Position numbers and translations under genes: made by a program
Shown: one piece after another, positions 61,586 through 64,000 of the stretch
Layout: every line of letters starts with the position of its first letter
Numbering within the stretch: the stretch's first letter is position 1
Origin: Chaetoceros tenuissimus
Lineage: Eukaryota > Bacillariophyta > Thalassiosirophyceae > Chaetocerotales > Chaetocerotaceae
DNA: 64,000 nt
Assembly: GCA_021927905.1 (NCBI GenBank)
Contig: BLLK01000022.1
Coordinates: forward strand, 1,674,001-1,738,000
Reading direction: 5' to 3'
The notes under the pieces: model-generated
The model's input: only the letters and a program-made list of their open reading frames with translations
What the model was told of the DNA's origin: nothing
The model's database searches: none

Positions 61586-62321
61586 TTCTAATTAGGGAAT
61601 GAGATTCCAGCTTTAGAATGACTGGTGTAAATCGAGGAAGAGGAAGCGCTGATTTCTTTCTCAGAAGGAGGAGAAACTTGTGACTGAGTACGTAGACATG
61701 CCTGGTATAGCATAATTCCATGTCCATTTTCATAAAGCGACGAGATTGCTGTCTGTTCATGATTTTTTATCGAGATGCAACCTAAACGATTTCGTATCTT
61801 CTCACTAGGCCTAGCACAGCCGTCCAGTCAAAGAAAGAAGAATGCATCATGAGCTTTTCATTTTCTCATTTTTCACTAGATACGAACAACGTACGTGAAT
61901 CTAAGATCATTAGTTTGTAGTGGAGACTCTCTCCTCTATTTGATTAGATCTCATCATCACTTCATTTTTCATTTTTAACGTGAAGCCATGAACTTCAGAA
62001 GACTTGGTTGAAGTACAGACGATAGCGATCTTGATACTACTAAAAAGGCCATTTCCAGCTTGAAATAGACACAGGATGACTGTCTTTGATGGCAGCTTCT
62101 CATTTTTTGATGTTCTCATTGAAGAATGGAGTCAGTATCTAGTCAATGGAATGTGATCAATTACAGGCTCGCACTTTTGCAATAGGCAATCGTGTTCACA
62201 AATTCATTCAAACAAACTAACCAAATGGAATATATTCAAACACAATTCTTTAATCTCGAGTCAAACAGTTTTATCCATTGCTCATTCCAAAGTACTCGTT
62301 GCAAAGATTGCAACGATTTGG
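61586..62321. other. Intergenic region with unresolved 5' end of the next gene
   Basis: Over 700 bases between divergent genes. From 62157 the frame of the next gene is open without an ATG, and attacag at 62159-62165 could be a splice acceptor. A first exon may therefore lie upstream, perhaps around the ATG at 62125. Nothing else is seen. Confidence 0.4.
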
Positions 62322-63059
62322 TTGCTGATACAAGGGATACTTTTTAGCATTTCACCAAACTTTGTTGCCAGAGTATATGGTGATAAAAAGAAGCTATCAC
62401 CATCTGATGAAAAACTCGTTCGTCTGACTTATTTGACCATGATTATGACTGCTGTTCATTCCTTTTACACCATCATTATGAACTATGACCAAAAAATACC
62501 AAGAGAGATCAGCTGGGCTATTATTATTCTCGAAGACCTAATCTCAGTCTATAAGGACCCAGATACAAGAGATCTTCCGCCATTCATGAAGTTCAGAGTC
62601 TATGCATCCGGCTTCTGTATGTTTTTCATTCTAAAGTTCTTTTTGGACGAGAACTTTTCTTATTTTGTATATCTCCTTAAATTGGGATTACCTGCATTTT
62701 TCAGTACAGAAAAAGCAATCGAGGACCATGACGAAAGTATCAGACGTGATAGTGTCACTCCTCTCTATATGAATAGAGCGGGCATGGTAGCGTCTGCATT
62801 TGGATCTTATGGTTTGGCTCTATGGTGGTTTTCGTCCATCGAAAAAGGAGAGATTCTTTCGTTGGAAAAAAGTATTACTGCCTTTGGAATATTCTATGCT
62901 ACGTCGACAACGCTGCACATGATCAATATTCTCTTCAAGAGAAATTTCCATAAACAAGTTGAAGAAGTTGTGAAGATCAATTGGAATTTGATTTATATGG
63001 ATATGGTGCTTGATTTCATTTTTGCATATCTTTTGCTTTGTCCCTTAGTGAACAAATAA
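62322..63059 (+). CDS. Multi-pass membrane protein of unknown function, 5' end unresolved
   Basis: At least 245 residues are well supported to the TAA at 63057-63059. The start given is provisional because no in-frame ATG occurs near it; the frame is open back to 62157 and an upstream exon is likely. Hydrophobic segments are LLIQGILFSISPNF, LTYLTMIMTAVHSFYTIIM, FRVYASGFCMFFILKFF, YFVYLLKLGLPAFF, GMVASAFGSYGLALWWF, SITAFGIFYATSTTLHMI and MDMVLDFIFAYLLLCPL. This gives about six or seven membrane passes joined by short charged loops (KDPDTRDLPPFMK, EDHDESIRRD). I do not recognise the family. It lies between CCDC40 and a convergent methyltransferase gene. Confidence 0.7.
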   Translation: MLIQGILFSISPNFVARVYGDKKKLSPSDEKLVRLTYLTMIMTAVHSFYTIIMNYDQKIPREISWAIIILEDLISVYKDPDTRDLPPFMKFRVYASGFCMFFILKFFLDENFSYFVYLLKLGLPAFFSTEKAIEDHDESIRRDSVTPLYMNRAGMVASAFGSYGLALWWFSSIEKGEILSLEKSITAFGIFYATSTTLHMINILFKRNFHKQVEEVVKINWNLIYMDMVLDFIFAYLLLCPLVNK

Positions 63060-63108
63060 GTAAGAGCAACAGAAAAGACATGCATATAAGATAAATCGAA
63101 AGTTATTT

Positions 63109-64000
63109 CTAAAGACCATCTGATTTCTTCAAGAAAACTTCTGCTCCTCCCATCTTCTCTACACGATACCCTGCATCCTTGAACCTCTGTAAATACAAAT
63201 CAGCATCGCCGCCATTCCCTGAACCCTTCTCTTTGATCCATGACGGCTGATATTCCGATAGAATGTTCAGAATGCCTCCATCTAGCAACACATTCATACC
63301 ACCTTCCAGCACGTTGCCCTCAAACCCTTCACAGTCAAGCTTTGCCGCTATTATATTCATCGATTTCACTTTCTCTGTTGTCAAGACATCATCTAAACGC
63401 TTCACAATGACCTTCTGACGTATCGAATATCCCTTCTGTATTGACAAGTCTTCCTCATTCGCAACACACTTGATGTGTCCATCACCTACATTTCCATCGT
63501 CTGAGTACAAGAAGCACGTTTCTTCCTTCACACCAAGACCATGCTCGTATAGTGTGACTCTATCGGATACGCCATTATCAATATTTGTCTGTTCTTCCAG
63601 TGATCTCTTGATCATTTGATAGTTTTGCTCCATAGGCTCGAAAGCGACCACATTCACACCAAGTGCTGCCATGTTGAGCGAAAACCATCCAATGTTTGCA
63701 CCTATGTCTAAGAATGTCAGCTCCGATAGTGGTATATTATGCTTCGCACTGTACTGTAGAAAGATGTTCTTTAAAGAATTGATGAAACCCGTTTCCCAAC
63801 CACTGCCCCTGATTTGATTGCTGACGATATCCTTTGAGTTGTATATTTGAATCGCAAAAGGATTCTTGTTGATGGTCTTTTGAACTACCATAGTCCTTGG
63901 ATACTGTGTAGTTTGCTTGGTAGATGTTATGTTCTGATCTAGGACTTTGTTCATTGGCTCAGATTTCTTCAAGAAGACTTCTGCTCCTCCCATCTTCTCT
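63109..64000 (-). CDS. FkbM-family methyltransferase, probably one of tandem domains, runs off the window
   Basis: The frame is open from the window edge to a stop at 63109-63111. It carries an AdoMet-binding fold: ELTFLDIGANIGWFSLNMAA (motif I, DIGANIG), then VVAFEPMEQNY (motif II), then KLDCEGFEGNVLEGG and LLDGGILNILSEYQP (FkbM signatures). FkbM proteins O-methylate sugars or small molecules, and the substrate is unknown. The first visible residues (EKMGGAEVFLKKSEPM) almost repeat the last ones (EKMGGAEVFLKKSDGL), with no stop between the upstream copy and this domain. The simplest reading is a second FkbM domain upstream in the same polypeptide. An alternative is a separate gene starting at ATG 63993 or 63954. 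Confidence 0.85.
   Translation of the reverse strand, partial: EKMGGAEVFLKKSEPMNKVLDQNITSTKQTTQYPRTMVVQKTINKNPFAIQIYNSKDIVSNQIRGSGWETGFINSLKNIFLQYSAKHNIPLSELTFLDIGANIGWFSLNMAALGVNVVAFEPMEQNYQMIKRSLEEQTNIDNGVSDRVTLYEHGLGVKEETCFLYSDDGNVGDGHIKCVANEEDLSIQKGYSIRQKVIVKRLDDVLTTEKVKSMNIIAAKLDCEGFEGNVLEGGMNVLLDGGILNILSEYQPSWIKEKGSGNGGDADLYLQRFKDAGYRVEKMGGAEVFLKKSDGL

Overview
The window looks like nuclear DNA of a diatom, probably a centric (Chaetoceros-like) species; that placement is inference. Three enzymes carry the bipartite plastid presequence typical of diatoms: a signal peptide whose cleavage site is followed by Phe (FAPS, FVAPS, FVTP). Genes are dense and AT-rich with short GT-AG introns, mostly 61-93 bp. 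A homologue of the axonemal protein CCDC40 fits a lineage with flagellated gametes. I saw no tRNA, rRNA or CRISPR array.

Layout. 1-2.4 kb: two paralogues of an unrecognised family plus a duplicated tail fragment. 2.8-13.8 kb: mixed single genes (a coiled-coil protein, an HtrL/YibB-like type II membrane protein, an LRR_5 protein, an acidic protein, the Hsp90 co-chaperone Cdc37 and an FAD amine-oxidase-like secreted protein). 14.1-32.1 kb: a tandem array of seven ankyrin-like/RING genes. Four are intact, two are clear pseudogenes and one carries a 2-base frameshift; one pseudogene is split by an 834-bp foldback element, and a decayed Mutator-like element sits in another promoter. 32.4-42.5 kb: a membrane protein, then five LRR_5 genes (one with a nonsense codon) around a dead M11-type metalloprotease gene. 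42.8-43.5 kb: a small three-exon membrane protein. 43.6-51.4 kb: RlmN, ketol-acid reductoisomerase, FabZ and a plastid pyruvate dehydrogenase E2. 51.5-53.8 kb: an XRCC2-like gene, a small repeat element and an aminopropyltransferase relic. 54.2-58.6 kb: four more LRR_5 genes. 58.8-64 kb: CCDC40, a membrane protein and an FkbM methyltransferase that runs off the edge.

Two stories stand out. First, the ankyrin-RING and LRR_5 arrays turn over fast: there are tandem and segmental duplications, chimeric genes, transposon hits and nonsense alleles. Most ankyrin-RING genes and one LRR_5 gene have a perfect TGACGTCA palindrome 130-280 bp upstream of the start. This resembles a co-regulated, birth-and-death gene set in which intracellular recognition-type repeats are paired with ubiquitin-ligase RING domains; the function is inference. 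Second, three neighbouring plastid-targeted genes handle pyruvate and its products: reductoisomerase for branched-chain amino acids, and E2 and FabZ for acetyl-CoA and fatty acid synthesis. E2 and FabZ are head to head on a shared 493-bp intergenic region.
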